Shown here: positions 23,748 to 33,167 of the stretch, in pieces | How positions within the stretch are numbered: the stretch's first letter is position 1 | Layout of the letters: every line of letters begins with the position of its first letter | NCBI GenBank assembly: GCA_910585345.1 | Contig: CAJUDS010000008.1 | Span: forward strand, 6,016-70,015 | Source: an uncultured Lachnospiraceae bacterium | GTDB taxonomy: Bacteria > Bacillota > Clostridia > Lachnospirales > Lachnospiraceae | Reading direction: 5' to 3' | Length of the DNA: 64,000 nucleotides | Made by a program: the position numbers and the translations under genes | Notes under the pieces: model-generated | Told to the model about the DNA's origin: nothing | Seen by the model: only the letters and a program-made list of their open reading frames with translations | Database searches by the model: none

Positions 23748-24836
23748 ATGAAAGCGTTTATTGGAAAAGGAAAAGGGAGTGCGGGAACAGCAGTGGAAGA
23801 AGCGACAAAAGGTTTGTCCGCACCAAAAGGCATTATATTTATTACAACGTATGATGCATTATCAGAAACAGCGGCTTTGCTTGCCGCCAGATTTCCCGGC
23901 GTACCCTCTGTGGGGACAAGCGGTTACGGACTTGCCAATGGTACGGTGGGAGAAGATATTTTAGTAGTTCTTGGATTGTTTGAGGACGCTGTGGTAAGCT
24001 GCGGCGTGATTCCGGGCATCAGTGAATGCCCAGTTGCGGCAATCGGGGATCTGGAAAAGAAGATTGCACAGGTAAATCCGGGAAAAGATAACACAGTCTG
24101 CATTGAATTCTGCACCGGAAGCGAGGAAAAACTGATTACTACATTTACTTCCTGTCTGAAGGAAAAAGGGGTTCAGCTTGCCGGCGCCACAGCGCTTGGA
24201 GCGCCGGAAGGCAAGCCGGCGCTTGTTGCCTGCAACGGAGCTGTGTATGCGGATGCCTGCGCTTATGCGCTGATTCGCAATACTGTCGGCAGGGCAAGGA
24301 CATTTAAAGAGAATATATGGCAGAAGGGCAGTACGATATCTCATTTTGCGACGAAGGTGGACACAGATAAGAAATCAATCATTGAACTTGACGGAAAACC
24401 GGCAGCATCCGTGTACAGTCAGGAGCTTGGTATCCCGCGGGATAAGATTATTGAAAACGTATTTCAAAATCCCATCGGCAGAGTGGTAGGGGATCAGGTG
24501 TATATTTCGTCTATGAAGGAATTGGGCGCAAATGGAGAAATTTTGAATTACAAGCGTTTTAATAAAAACGACTGCGTGTATTTCCTTGAGCTGGGCGATT
24601 ACAGAGCTATTGAACAGGCGACAAGAGACAATATCCGTTCCCAAATGAAAACAGTGTCCCTTGTATTTACCATTGATTGTCTGCATCGTTATCTGTTGTA
24701 TCAGAAGGACCGTTATTTTTCCACATATGCGGAAGATATGGCGTCTCTCGGCAAAAGCTGCGGTTTGGTCTGCGGCGGCGAGCAGTACAACAACCAGCAT
24801 GTAAACCAGACGATGGTTTGCGCGGTATTTGAGTAG
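23748..24836 (+). CDS. FIST domain signal-sensing protein
   Basis: A 362-residue soluble protein with FIST_N (about 25-200) and FIST_C (about 220-345) domains. Recognised segments include PSVGTSGYGLANGTVGEDILVVLGLFEDA and the C-terminal NPIGRVVGDQVYISSMKELGANG and LVCGGEQYNNQHVNQTMVCAVFE. FIST is a sensor domain proposed to bind small ligands such as amino acids and is often found next to or fused to signalling modules. Here it precedes a cytoplasmic chemoreceptor by 10 bp, so the two probably form a ligand-to-chemotaxis relay. No transmembrane segment is seen. Confidence 0.85.
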   Translation: MKAFIGKGKGSAGTAVEEATKGLSAPKGIIFITTYDALSETAALLAARFPGVPSVGTSGYGLANGTVGEDILVVLGLFEDAVVSCGVIPGISECPVAAIGDLEKKIAQVNPGKDNTVCIEFCTGSEEKLITTFTSCLKEKGVQLAGATALGAPEGKPALVACNGAVYADACAYALIRNTVGRARTFKENIWQKGSTISHFATKVDTDKKSIIELDGKPAASVYSQELGIPRDKIIENVFQNPIGRVVGDQVYISSMKELGANGEILNYKRFNKNDCVYFLELGDYRAIEQATRDNIRSQMKTVSLVFTIDCLHRYLLYQKDRYFSTYAEDMASLGKSCGLVCGGEQYNNQHVNQTMVCAVFE

Positions 24837-24846
24837 GAGGTGCAGC

Positions 24847-25818
24847 ATGTTATTTCATAAAAAAAATACGGAAAATACGGCGTCAGGCGGGGCCGTACAG
24901 GGCGTCCCGCAGGCGAACCTGCAGGAGAGTCTGCATTCCATGTCCTTTCTCAGTAAATTTGTAATCAGAAAGAAAAATGAATTGGTGGAGGAAGAGGTAA
25001 AAACCTTTCGGAAGCTGGATAAAGTCAGGGAAAGTTATAATCAGGTAATTGATAACAACGCTAAAATTTATGATTCTATCGGTTCTATAGAGCAGGAGTT
25101 TGAAAAGGCAGGCCAGGTATCGGAGACTTTCAACAGTGTCATCAGCAAAGTCAGCGAAGTATCGGATGGGGCCAGGGAAGACATTGAAAATCTGAAGGCA
25201 AGCGCGGGACGTGTTGTGGTGCAGTTTTCGGAGATTGCGCAGATTTATGAGGAATTTCAGAAAAGTTTTTCAGAGATACGGGCGGCAATGAAGAGCATTA
25301 TCGGGATTGCCAATCAGACGAATATACTGGCGCTGAATGCGGCTATTGAGGCGGCGCGTGCAGGAGAGCACGGGAGAGGCTTTGCCGTGGTGGCAGATGA
25401 AGTGACGCAGCTCTCCATCGGCATCAAGAATCTGGTAGGCGATGTCAACCGGAGTATGGAAGAGTTACAACAGAATTCGGAAAAGTTGACCAAATCGCTG
25501 GGAGACGCCCAGGAAAGTCTTGATGAGGCACAGAATCAGATGAACGGTACGGCAGCCGTATTTGACGATATCACTTCGTCGGTATCTAGTGTGAGAGGTG
25601 TGGAAGAGCGAATCAACGGTGTGGTGGGAAGCTGCGGTAATTTGATCAAATCGATACAGGAGGATATGACCATATATGAAAGGCAGTACAGTGAAGTGCT
25701 GAATGATATTGAAGACATGAAGAGCCTGATGACGGAAAAAGGATTTTTGTATGAAGATATTTCCAATATGATGGAACAGGCGGAACCGTTAATTGCAAAA
25801 ATACGGGCAGCCAGATAA
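24847..25818 (+). CDS. Soluble methyl-accepting chemotaxis-type signalling protein
   Basis: This 323-residue protein has no membrane segment or periplasmic sensor. It is mostly coiled coil, with the conserved hairpin tip of MCP signalling domains at about residues 155-200: IIGIANQTNILALNAAIEAARAGEHGRGFAVVADEV. The tip contacts CheA and CheW. The N-terminal about 40 residues are low-complexity and end with SFLSKFVIRKKNEL. The ATG at 24847 follows GTAGGAGGTGC inside the end of the FIST gene. The chemoreceptor probably takes its input from the FIST protein. A terminator follows. Confidence 0.9.
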   Translation: MLFHKKNTENTASGGAVQGVPQANLQESLHSMSFLSKFVIRKKNELVEEEVKTFRKLDKVRESYNQVIDNNAKIYDSIGSIEQEFEKAGQVSETFNSVISKVSEVSDGAREDIENLKASAGRVVVQFSEIAQIYEEFQKSFSEIRAAMKSIIGIANQTNILALNAAIEAARAGEHGRGFAVVADEVTQLSIGIKNLVGDVNRSMEELQQNSEKLTKSLGDAQESLDEAQNQMNGTAAVFDDITSSVSSVRGVEERINGVVGSCGNLIKSIQEDMTIYERQYSEVLNDIEDMKSLMTEKGFLYEDISNMMEQAEPLIAKIRAAR

Positions 25819-25849
25819 CAGCAGGCCGACAGAGGTTGTATAGAGACGG

Positions 25850-25885
25850 GCGGGGACCTTTACAGCAACAGGGTCCCCGCTTTTT
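25850..25885 (+). terminator. Terminator after the FIST-chemoreceptor pair
   Basis: GCGGGGACC pairs with GGTCCCCGC around a 13-base loop, followed by TTTTTG. It is 32 bases after the chemoreceptor stop. Confidence 0.9.
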
Positions 25886-25962
25886 GTTTTTGATGCCGGA
25901 CTGTACATTCATTCGAAGAGAGTATTTTGCAGTGTTGTGATGAATGAAGAATAGAGAAAGGA

Positions 25963-26652
25963 ATGAAACGGGATATGAAAAGAACAGGAAAAGAAATTTT
26001 AGTGAGAGTTCTTATACTGCTGGCGGGGCTGACGATTGCGCATCTTGGTGTGACGCTGTTTTTGCTGGCGGATCTGGGGGCGGATCCCTTCAATGTGCTG
26101 GTGCAGGGAATTTTCAGAAGTGTCAGCAAAATCACAAGGTGGACGGCGCTGACGCATGGATATACACACATTTCCATCTGTTTTTTGATTATTGTGATAT
26201 TGCTGGCGGTCGATAAAAGTTACATTAAAATCGGGACAATTCTCTGCATGGCCTGCGGCGGGCCGATCATCGATTTTTTTACCGCTGTGCTGGGCGGTCT
26301 GTTCCACCCCGAAAGGCCGCTGTGGTTTAAGCTGACGGCGCTGGCGGCAGGCTGCGTGATTTTGGCGTTTGGCATGACGATCGTAATTAAGTCGGATGCC
26401 GGTACGGGTCCGAATGATTTGGTGGCTCTTGTAATAAGTGATAAGAGTCATTTCAGATTCAGTATAATACGTGTTGCGGTCGATGTGTCTTTTGTGGCAG
26501 TTGGATTTCTGCTGGGGGGATCTTTTGGAATCGGGACGGTTGTCTGCGCCTGTCTGGTAGGACCGGTGGCGGGATTTTTTCTGCCAAGGAGTGAGAACAT
26601 CGTGGAGAAAGTTCTTGCCTGTATTTTACATTCGCCCCAAAGAAGCGTATAA
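25963..26652 (+). CDS. YczE/YitT-type integral membrane protein
   Basis: A 229-residue protein with about five to six membrane helices. GLTIAHLGVTLFLLADLGADPFNVLVQG near the N-terminus and the internal near-repeat FGMTIVIKSDAGTGPNDLVALVIS (both Gly-x-Asp/Ala-Pro/Gly-x-Asn/Asp motifs) are typical of the YczE membrane family. Its biochemical role is not established. Two starts are possible: the ATG at 25963, almost touching the AAAGGA site, or the ATG at 25975, about 12 bases from it. The latter is sterically easier. The MATE gene begins 50 bp downstream. Confidence 0.75.
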   Translation: MKRDMKRTGKEILVRVLILLAGLTIAHLGVTLFLLADLGADPFNVLVQGIFRSVSKITRWTALTHGYTHISICFLIIVILLAVDKSYIKIGTILCMACGGPIIDFFTAVLGGLFHPERPLWFKLTALAAGCVILAFGMTIVIKSDAGTGPNDLVALVISDKSHFRFSIIRVAVDVSFVAVGFLLGGSFGIGTVVCACLVGPVAGFFLPRSENIVEKVLACILHSPQRSV

Positions 26653-26701
26653 TGCCAGAGGAACCTGGGGTAGGGAAAGACAGAAGAAAGAAGGATACGG
26701 T

Positions 26702-28051
26702 ATGAATAAGGATCTGACGATAGGAAAACCGGAAACAGTCTTATGGAAATTTTGCCTGCCGTTATTTGGCAGCATTATTTTTCAACAGCTTTATAATATT
26801 GCCGACAGTCTTGTGGCGGGGAAGTTTGTAGGAGAAAATGCGCTGGCGGCGGTGGGCAATAGTTATGAGATTACATTGATTTTTATTGCGTTCGCCTTTG
26901 GTTGTAATATCGGCTGCTCTGTCATTGTATCCCAGCTTTTTGGAGCGAAGGACTACAGAGATATGAAAACGAGCGTCTATACAGCAATGATTTCCAGTGC
27001 GGTTCTGTGCGCAGTACTGATGGCGTTTGGCATTTCGTGCTGTGAAGGGCTTCTGCGGCTGATTCATACGCCGCCGGAGATCATGGCGGATTCCGCATTG
27101 TATCTGGCTATTTATGTTTGGGGGCTTCCTTTTCTATTTTTTTATAATATCGCCACAGGAATTTTTTCCGCTTTGGGGGATTCGAAAACGCCATTTGTTT
27201 TTTTGGCGGCTTCTTCTACGTCGAATATTCTGATGGATGTTCTGTTTGTGAAAGTGTTTCACATGGGAGTAGCGGGCGTTGCCTGGGCTACCTTTCTATG
27301 CCAGGGAGTGAGTTGTATATTGTCGCTGGCTGTTTTACGCAGAAGGCTGGCAGGTATCCGCACGAAAGAAAAGGCCGCTCTGTATTCGTTTGCTCTGCTG
27401 AAAAAAATCGCGGTGATAGCGGTGCCCAGTATTCTTCAGCAGAGTTTTATTTCTGTGGGGAATATTGTAATCCAGAGCGTGATCAACGGCTTTGGACCAG
27501 GCGTTATCGCCGGTTATTCCGCAGCCGTTAAATTAAATAATCTGGTCATTACGTCGTTTACCACACTTGCCAATGGGATATCAAATTATACGGCCCAAAA
27601 TATCGGAGCAGGTATGATGCAGCGGATCAGGGCGGGAATGCGGGCAGGAATCGGGATGGTATGGACGCTCTGTGTGCCGATTGTGATTCTTTATTTGTCT
27701 GCCGGAAAGACTTTTATACAGTTCTTCATGAACGCGCCTTCGGACACTGCGCTTTCCAGTGGCGTACAGTTTTTGCACATTGTCGCTCCATTTTATTTTA
27801 TCATATCGGTGAAGCTGGCGGCGGACGGTGTTCTGCGGGGAGCAGGACGAATGAGACATTTTATGACCGCCACGTTTACCGATTTGATTCTGCGGGTGGC
27901 GCTTGCAAAAGTATTGGCGGTACGGACAGGGCCTGTGGGAATCTGGTGCGCATGGCCTGTGGGATGGATGGTTGCGGCTGGTTTGTCTATTTGGTTTTAT
28001 GGCAGAGGACCGTGGCGGAAAAAATATAAAAATATATCTTCCCTTGTGTAA
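26702..28051 (+). CDS. MATE family efflux transporter
   Basis: A 449-residue cation-coupled multidrug/toxin exporter with 12 predicted membrane helices in two halves. GSIIFQQLYNIADSLVAGKFVGENALAAVGNS is the first-helix signature of MATE proteins. The second half repeats it as PSILQQSFISVGNIVIQSVINGFGPGVIAGYSAA. The ATG at 26702 follows AGAAGGATACGG. The in-frame extension from 26591 is rejected because it overlaps the previous gene and encodes non-MATE sequence. The substrate is unknown. Confidence 0.92.
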   Translation: MNKDLTIGKPETVLWKFCLPLFGSIIFQQLYNIADSLVAGKFVGENALAAVGNSYEITLIFIAFAFGCNIGCSVIVSQLFGAKDYRDMKTSVYTAMISSAVLCAVLMAFGISCCEGLLRLIHTPPEIMADSALYLAIYVWGLPFLFFYNIATGIFSALGDSKTPFVFLAASSTSNILMDVLFVKVFHMGVAGVAWATFLCQGVSCILSLAVLRRRLAGIRTKEKAALYSFALLKKIAVIAVPSILQQSFISVGNIVIQSVINGFGPGVIAGYSAAVKLNNLVITSFTTLANGISNYTAQNIGAGMMQRIRAGMRAGIGMVWTLCVPIVILYLSAGKTFIQFFMNAPSDTALSSGVQFLHIVAPFYFIISVKLAADGVLRGAGRMRHFMTATFTDLILRVALAKVLAVRTGPVGIWCAWPVGWMVAAGLSIWFYGRGPWRKKYKNISSLV

Positions 28052-28062
28052 ATTTGCATAAT

Positions 28063-28095
28063 TTGACATTTATTTTGGGTAAAATATGGTATAAT
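28063..28095 (+). promoter_or_regulatory. Promoter of the sugar-acid catabolic operon
   Basis: A perfect TATAAT at 28090-28095 has the extended element TGG before it. TTGACA occurs at 28063-28068 but the spacer would be 21 bp, so the extended -10 is probably the main determinant. It lies about 53 bp upstream of the permease gene. Confidence 0.6.
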
Positions 28096-28147
28096 ATCGA
28101 CAGAAAGAATACTGGAAACGGACAAAAAGAAAAGGAGGAGGAAATCT

Positions 28148-29494
28148 ATGGTTGCATTAAACCCTACGCGGCTTGTAATTGCCGCGGTGATAGGATTGGC
28201 GGTATTGCTGCTGCTGATTATCAAGTTCAAGATTCATGCGATGATTTCGATCTTGATCGGTGCGATTGTCATTGGCGTTACGGCAGGTATGCCTTTTACG
28301 GACATTGTCACGGCGGTGAATGACGGTATCAGCAATACATTGAAGGGAATTGCGCTGCTGGTAGGATTGGGTTCCATGTTTGGCGCAATATTGGAGGCGT
28401 CGGGCGGGGCACAGACGCTGGCAGTGACAATGGTAAGGAAATTTGGCGATGAAAAGGCCGCCTGGGCGTTGGGGATTACGGGGCTGGTCATTGCAATGCC
28501 TGTCTTTTTTGACGCAGGGCTGATTATTTTAATTCCGTTGGCGTTCTCGCTGGCTAAGCGGACAAATCGCTCTTCTCTTTTTTATGTGATTCCGCTGTTA
28601 GCAGGTCTGGCAGTCGGGCATGCGTTTATCCCGCCTACGCCGGGTCCTGTGCTGGTGGCTACTATGCTGAATGTCGATTTGGGCTGGGTGATTTTGATCG
28701 GTATTTTCTGTGGTGTGTGCGCGATGATCGTGGCCGGACCGATCTGGGGTTCTATCTGCGGCAAGAAGTATTTCATTCCGGTGCCGGAACATGTGGCAAA
28801 CCAGGAGGAAATTGATGAATCGAAGCTTCCCAGCTTCTGGACGATCGTATTGATTATTCTGATTCCGCTTGTACTGATTATCCTCAAATCTCTGGCGGGA
28901 GTCATACCTGCAATGGCGCCTGCGGAGCCGGTGCTGACATTCCTGGGAGAACCTTTCCTGGCGTTATTGATTGCGACGGTTGTGGCAATGTTTATCCTTG
29001 GCATCCGCCATGGATATAAGCTGGACGAACTGGAAAAGATTATGACAAAGTCGTTAGAGCCTACCGGTCTGATTCTTCTCGTAACAGCCTGCGGCGGTGT
29101 GCTGCGCTATATGCTGCAGTATTCCGGTCTGGGCGATGTGATCGGTAATGCGGTTTCTTCTGCAAATCTGCCGATCGTCATTGTAGCGTTTATCGTGGCG
29201 GCGCTTGTCAGAATCTGTGTCGGCTCTTCTACGGTAGCCATGACGATGGCGGCGGGTATTATCGCGGCTATGCCGGGAATCGCACAGTTATCTCCGTTGT
29301 ATCTGGCCTGTGTGACGGCAGCGGTGGCGGGCGGCGCCACAGTCTGCTCCCACTTTAATGATTCCGGTTTCTGGCTGGTGAAATCTCTGGTGGGCCTTGA
29401 CGAAAAGACGACATTAAAAACATGGACGATCATGGAGACGCTGGTGGGCGGAACAGGTTTTATCGTAGCATTGATTATCTCATTTTTTGTATAG
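28148..29494 (+). CDS. GntP family sugar-acid permease
   Basis: A 448-residue gluconate:H+ symporter-type transporter with 12-14 membrane helices. LKGIALLVGLGSMFGAILEASGGAQTLA, VGHAFIPPTPGPVLVATMLN and VRICVGSSTVAMTMAAGIIAAMPG are GntP family signatures. It has AGGAGG before the ATG. It is the first gene of an operon with a dehydratase (24 bp downstream), KDPG aldolase and KDG kinase, so its substrate is an unphosphorylated sugar acid such as gluconate or a stereoisomer. Confidence 0.92.
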   Translation: MVALNPTRLVIAAVIGLAVLLLLIIKFKIHAMISILIGAIVIGVTAGMPFTDIVTAVNDGISNTLKGIALLVGLGSMFGAILEASGGAQTLAVTMVRKFGDEKAAWALGITGLVIAMPVFFDAGLIILIPLAFSLAKRTNRSSLFYVIPLLAGLAVGHAFIPPTPGPVLVATMLNVDLGWVILIGIFCGVCAMIVAGPIWGSICGKKYFIPVPEHVANQEEIDESKLPSFWTIVLIILIPLVLIILKSLAGVIPAMAPAEPVLTFLGEPFLALLIATVVAMFILGIRHGYKLDELEKIMTKSLEPTGLILLVTACGGVLRYMLQYSGLGDVIGNAVSSANLPIVIVAFIVAALVRICVGSSTVAMTMAAGIIAAMPGIAQLSPLYLACVTAAVAGGATVCSHFNDSGFWLVKSLVGLDEKTTLKTWTIMETLVGGTGFIVALIISFFV

Positions 29495-29518
29495 CAGAAT
29501 GTGCAGGAGGTATGTAAC

Positions 29519-31264
29519 ATGGAATTAACGAGTCAAAAAATGCGTAAGCTGGCGCCGGAGCTGGATCCGCTGCGCATCGGAACCGGGTGGAAGCCGGAGG
29601 ATTTATCGAAGCCGCAGATTATTATTGAAAGTACTTTCGGAGACAGCCATCCGGGCAGCGGCCATTTGGACGTTTTGGTGGAAGAAGTCAGAAAGGGAGT
29701 TATAGAGGCGGGCGGTCACGGTGCAAGATATTATGCCACGGACATCTGCGATGGGGAAAGCCAGGGGACAGACGGCATTAATTTCAGTCTGGCCAGCCGG
29801 GAAATGATAACCAATATGATTGAGATCCATGCCAACGCTACGCCTTTTGACGCGGGCGTTTATCTGGCAAGCTGCGACAAGGGAATGCCGGCCAATCTGA
29901 TGGGACTGGCCAGAGTAGATATTCCGGCTGTGGTAGTGCCCGGCGGCACAATGGCCGCAGGCCCGGATATGCTGACATTGGAGCAGCTTGGCATGTATTC
30001 CGCCAAATATGAACGGGGCGAGATTGACGAAGAAAAATTAAACTGGGCGAAATGTAATGCCTGTCCGAGCTGTGGGGCGTGCTCTTTTATTGGTACCGCA
30101 TCGACCATGCAGATTATGGCGGAAGCGCTTGGACTGGCACTTCCGGGCAGCGCATTGATGCCGGCCACCAGCCCGGATCTTCTGGATTTTGCGAGACAGG
30201 CAGGCAGGCAGGCCGTAAAGCTGGCGACAATGCCGGGCATGAAGCCGAGTGAAATTGTGACGATGGAAAGTTTTGAAAATGCGATACTGGTACATGCGGC
30301 TGTCTCGGGCAGCACGAACTGTCTGCTGCATATTCCGGCGATCGCGCATGAATTTGGCCTGGAGATCACAGGAGACACATTTGACAGGCTGCACAGGGGG
30401 GCCCGCTATCTGCTGGATGTGCGCCCGGCAGGCCGGTGGCCGGCTGAGGTCTTTTATTATGCGGGCGGTGTGCCGGCAATCATGGAAGAGATCAAAGAGC
30501 ATCTGCATCTGGATGTGATGACTGTTACAGGAAAGACGCTGGGGGAAAATCTGCGCGAACTGAAAGAAAATGGATTTTATGAGCGCTGCGGCAAGTGGCT
30601 GCAGGATTTTAACGCGCGTTATGGGGCGTCACTGACAAAAGAGGATATTATCCGTCCGTATGACAAAGCCATTGGGACGGATGGTAGCATTGCCATACTG
30701 CGCGGCAATCTGGCGCCGGAAGGAGCTGTGATTAAGCATACGGCCTGTCCGAAGGAGATGTTCCAGGCAGTATTGCGGGCGCGGCCTTTTGACAGTGAAG
30801 AAGAATGTCTGGATGCAGTATTGAAGCGTAAAGTGCAGAAAGGGGATGCTGTGTTTATCCGTTATGAGGGCCCGAAGGGAAGCGGGATGCCGGAAATGTT
30901 TTATACTTCAGAAGCGATCAGCAGCGATGCGGAACTGGGCCGCAGCATTGCCCTGATTACCGACGGGCGTTTCTCCGGAGCATCGACAGGACCTGTAATC
31001 GGACACTGCAGCCCGGAAGCCGTGGAAGGCGGACCGATCGCCCTGGTGGAAGAAGGCGATTTGATTGAGATCGATGTGATGGCGAGAAAGTTGAATATTG
31101 TCGGTATTCATGGGGAACGGAAGACGCCGGAGGAAGTGGAGGCAGCGCTTGCGCGCAGGCGTGAGGCTTGGAAACCGAGGAAGCCGAAATACACAAAAGG
31201 CGTGCTGCGTCTGTTCAGTGAACATGCCGCAAGTCCCATGAAAGGAGCTTATCTGGAATATTAA
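29519..31264 (+). CDS. IlvD/Edd family sugar-acid dehydratase
   Basis: This 581-residue Fe-S dehydratase removes water from a dihydroxy acid to give a 2-keto-3-deoxy acid. Candidate cluster ligands are Cys77 (TDICDG), Cys119 (SCDKGMPANLMG) and Cys185/188 in CNACPSCGACSFIGTASTM. The C-terminal GRFSGASTGPVIGH holds the conserved catalytic Ser region. Context with KDG kinase indicates an unphosphorylated sugar acid as substrate, that is, gluconate- or galactonate-type dehydratase, not 6-phosphogluconate dehydratase or the branched-chain amino acid enzyme. The ATG at 29519 has AGGAGG eight bases upstream. Confidence 0.9.
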   Translation: MELTSQKMRKLAPELDPLRIGTGWKPEDLSKPQIIIESTFGDSHPGSGHLDVLVEEVRKGVIEAGGHGARYYATDICDGESQGTDGINFSLASREMITNMIEIHANATPFDAGVYLASCDKGMPANLMGLARVDIPAVVVPGGTMAAGPDMLTLEQLGMYSAKYERGEIDEEKLNWAKCNACPSCGACSFIGTASTMQIMAEALGLALPGSALMPATSPDLLDFARQAGRQAVKLATMPGMKPSEIVTMESFENAILVHAAVSGSTNCLLHIPAIAHEFGLEITGDTFDRLHRGARYLLDVRPAGRWPAEVFYYAGGVPAIMEEIKEHLHLDVMTVTGKTLGENLRELKENGFYERCGKWLQDFNARYGASLTKEDIIRPYDKAIGTDGSIAILRGNLAPEGAVIKHTACPKEMFQAVLRARPFDSEEECLDAVLKRKVQKGDAVFIRYEGPKGSGMPEMFYTSEAISSDAELGRSIALITDGRFSGASTGPVIGHCSPEAVEGGPIALVEEGDLIEIDVMARKLNIVGIHGERKTPEEVEAALARRREAWKPRKPKYTKGVLRLFSEHAASPMKGAYLEY

Positions 31265-31338
31265 AGGATAGGATACGGCGAAAGTTGTTTCCTATATGAT
31301 GAAATGAGAATATAATTTCTGAGGAAGGAGAAAGGCAA

Positions 31339-31977
31339 ATGAAAACGATAGAAGAGCAGTTTCAGGAATTGGGTGTGGTACCGGTAGTAGTGCTGAACGA
31401 TGCCAGGGACGCGGTGCCGCTCGCCGAAGCATTGGTGGAAGGCGGTCTGCCCTGCGCGGAGGTTACATTCCGCACGGATGCCGCAGAAGAGTCTATCCGG
31501 CTGATGAGCGAAAAATATCCGCAGATGCTGGTAGGCGCAGGAACGGTACTGACCGTAGAGCAGGTAGACCGCGCTGTGGGCGCAGGGGCGAAATTTATTG
31601 TCAGTCCCGGTTTTGATGCTGAGATTGTAGATTACTGCCTGTCGAAAAAGATTTCCGTATTTCCCGGTTGCATTACGCCTTCCGAGGTAGCGCAGGCAGT
31701 GAAAAGAGGGTTGAAAGTAGTAAAATTCTTCCCGGCTGAGCAGTTTGGCGGCGTGGCTACGATCAAGGCGTTGGCGGCTCCGTATACGAAAGTAAATTTC
31801 ATGCCTACGGGCGGTGTGAGCGCAAAAAACCTGAAAGAATATCTTTCCTATGACAGGATTGTCGCCTGCGGCGGGAGCTGGATGGTAAAGGGCGATCTGG
31901 TCAAAGCGGGCGAGTTTGATAAAATCAGGGAACTGACGGCGGAGGCAGTGGCGCTGGCAAAGGAAATCCGTAAATAG
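31339..31977 (+). CDS. eda: 2-dehydro-3-deoxy-phosphogluconate (KDPG/KHG) aldolase
   Basis: This 212-residue class I aldolase splits KDPG into pyruvate and glyceraldehyde 3-phosphate. The Schiff-base Lys lies in LKVVKFFPAEQFGG (about residue 135). The catalytic Glu lies in CAEVTFRTD (about residue 45). GAGTVLTVEQ and MPTGGVSAKNL bind phosphate. GAGGAAGGAGAAAGG precedes the ATG. It lies 74 bp after the dehydratase and 19 bp before the kinase, and is the last step of the pathway. Confidence 0.95.
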   Translation: MKTIEEQFQELGVVPVVVLNDARDAVPLAEALVEGGLPCAEVTFRTDAAEESIRLMSEKYPQMLVGAGTVLTVEQVDRAVGAGAKFIVSPGFDAEIVDYCLSKKISVFPGCITPSEVAQAVKRGLKVVKFFPAEQFGGVATIKALAAPYTKVNFMPTGGVSAKNLKEYLSYDRIVACGGSWMVKGDLVKAGEFDKIRELTAEAVALAKEIRK

Positions 31978-31996
31978 AGAAGAGGAGGAAAGTAGG

Positions 31997-33094
31997 ATGG
32001 AGTTAAATATAAGACCGGCGCAGGAGTGCAGGTATGATGCGGTATCGCTTGGCGAGGTAATGCTCCGCCTGGATCCGGGTGAAGGCAGAATCCGTACGGC
32101 AAGAGCGTTTCGGGCATGGGAAGGCGGCGGCGAATATAATGTAGTTCGGGGACTTAGAAGATGCTTCGGTATGAAAACGGCAGTGATCACAGCGTTTGCA
32201 GACAATGAAGTGGGGAAATTAATGGAGGACTTTATTCTGCAGGGCGGTGTGGACACAGAGCTGATCAAATGGATGAAGACAGACGGTATCGGAAGAATCT
32301 GCCGGAATGGCCTGAACTTTACGGAGAGAGGATTTGGTATCCGGGGCGCTGTGGGGTGTTCCGACAGAGCGAACACGGCGATTTCCAAAGCGACGCCCGA
32401 GGATTTTGATTTTGACTATATTTTTGGGGAGCTGGGTGTGCGTTGGCTGCATACCGGCGGAATCTATGCAGCTCTCTCTGAGCAGTCATGTGAAACAGTG
32501 CTGGCTGCCATTAAGACGGCAAAGAAATATGGCACAATTGTATCCTACGACTTAAACTACCGTCCCTCTATGTGGAGTGCGATTGGCGGTCAGGCTAAAG
32601 CGCAGGAAGTGAATAAGGAAGTAGCCAGGTACGTGGATGTTATGATCGGCAACGAAGAGGATTTTACGGCCTGCCTTGGATTTGAGATTGAGGGAAATGA
32701 TGAGAACCTGAAAGAATTGAACCTGGACGGCTATAAGAAAATGATCAATGAAGCGGCGCGTACTTATCCCAATTTTAAAGCGGTGGCTACTACACTGCGG
32801 GAAGTAAAAACGGCCACGGTCAATGATTGGAGTGCAATTTGCTGGGCCGACGGCGAAATCTATAAGGCAAAGGATTACAAAGGCCTGGAGATTATGGACC
32901 GTGTAGGCGGCGGCGATTCTTTTGCGTCAGGTTTGATTTACGGACTAATGAGTACGAAAGACGCGCAGCTGGCGGTGAATTACGGTGCGGCGCACGGTGC
33001 GCTGGCGATGACGACGCCGGGAGACACGACAATGGCAAGCAAAAAGGAAGTGGAGTCTGTTATGGGCGGCGCGGGCGCGAGAGTGCAGAGATAA
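31997..33094 (+). CDS. kdgK: 2-keto-3-deoxygluconate kinase (PfkB family)
   Basis: A 365-residue ribokinase-family sugar kinase. The N-terminal AVSLGEVMLRLDPGEG and WEGGGEYNVVRGLRR form the sugar pocket. The catalytic base and anion hole are in DRVGGGDSFASGLIYGL near residue 305. It is longer than typical KdgK (about 310-340), with extra residues around 225-245. Position next to KDPG aldolase and the dehydratase supports KDG as substrate. GAGGAGGAAAG lies before the ATG. The operon ends at a strong terminator downstream. Confidence 0.88.
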   Translation: MELNIRPAQECRYDAVSLGEVMLRLDPGEGRIRTARAFRAWEGGGEYNVVRGLRRCFGMKTAVITAFADNEVGKLMEDFILQGGVDTELIKWMKTDGIGRICRNGLNFTERGFGIRGAVGCSDRANTAISKATPEDFDFDYIFGELGVRWLHTGGIYAALSEQSCETVLAAIKTAKKYGTIVSYDLNYRPSMWSAIGGQAKAQEVNKEVARYVDVMIGNEEDFTACLGFEIEGNDENLKELNLDGYKKMINEAARTYPNFKAVATTLREVKTATVNDWSAICWADGEIYKAKDYKGLEIMDRVGGGDSFASGLIYGLMSTKDAQLAVNYGAAHGALAMTTPGDTTMASKKEVESVMGGAGARVQR

Positions 33095-33116
33095 ATTTAA
33101 GACAGAACGGAAGAAG

Positions 33117-33158
33117 CCGGGGCGGATACAAAAGGTATGTATCCGCCCCGCTTTTTTT
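33117..33158 (+). terminator. Terminator of the sugar-acid operon
   Basis: GGGGCGGATAC and GTATCCGCCCC pair perfectly around AAAAGGTAT and are followed by GC and seven T. Confidence 0.93.
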
Positions 33159-33167
33159 GCGGCAGAC

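Noticed and set aside
31261..32388. 375-codon open frame on the - strand
   Set aside because: Antisense to eda and kdgK, both with intact catalytic motifs. No binding site or recognisable domain.
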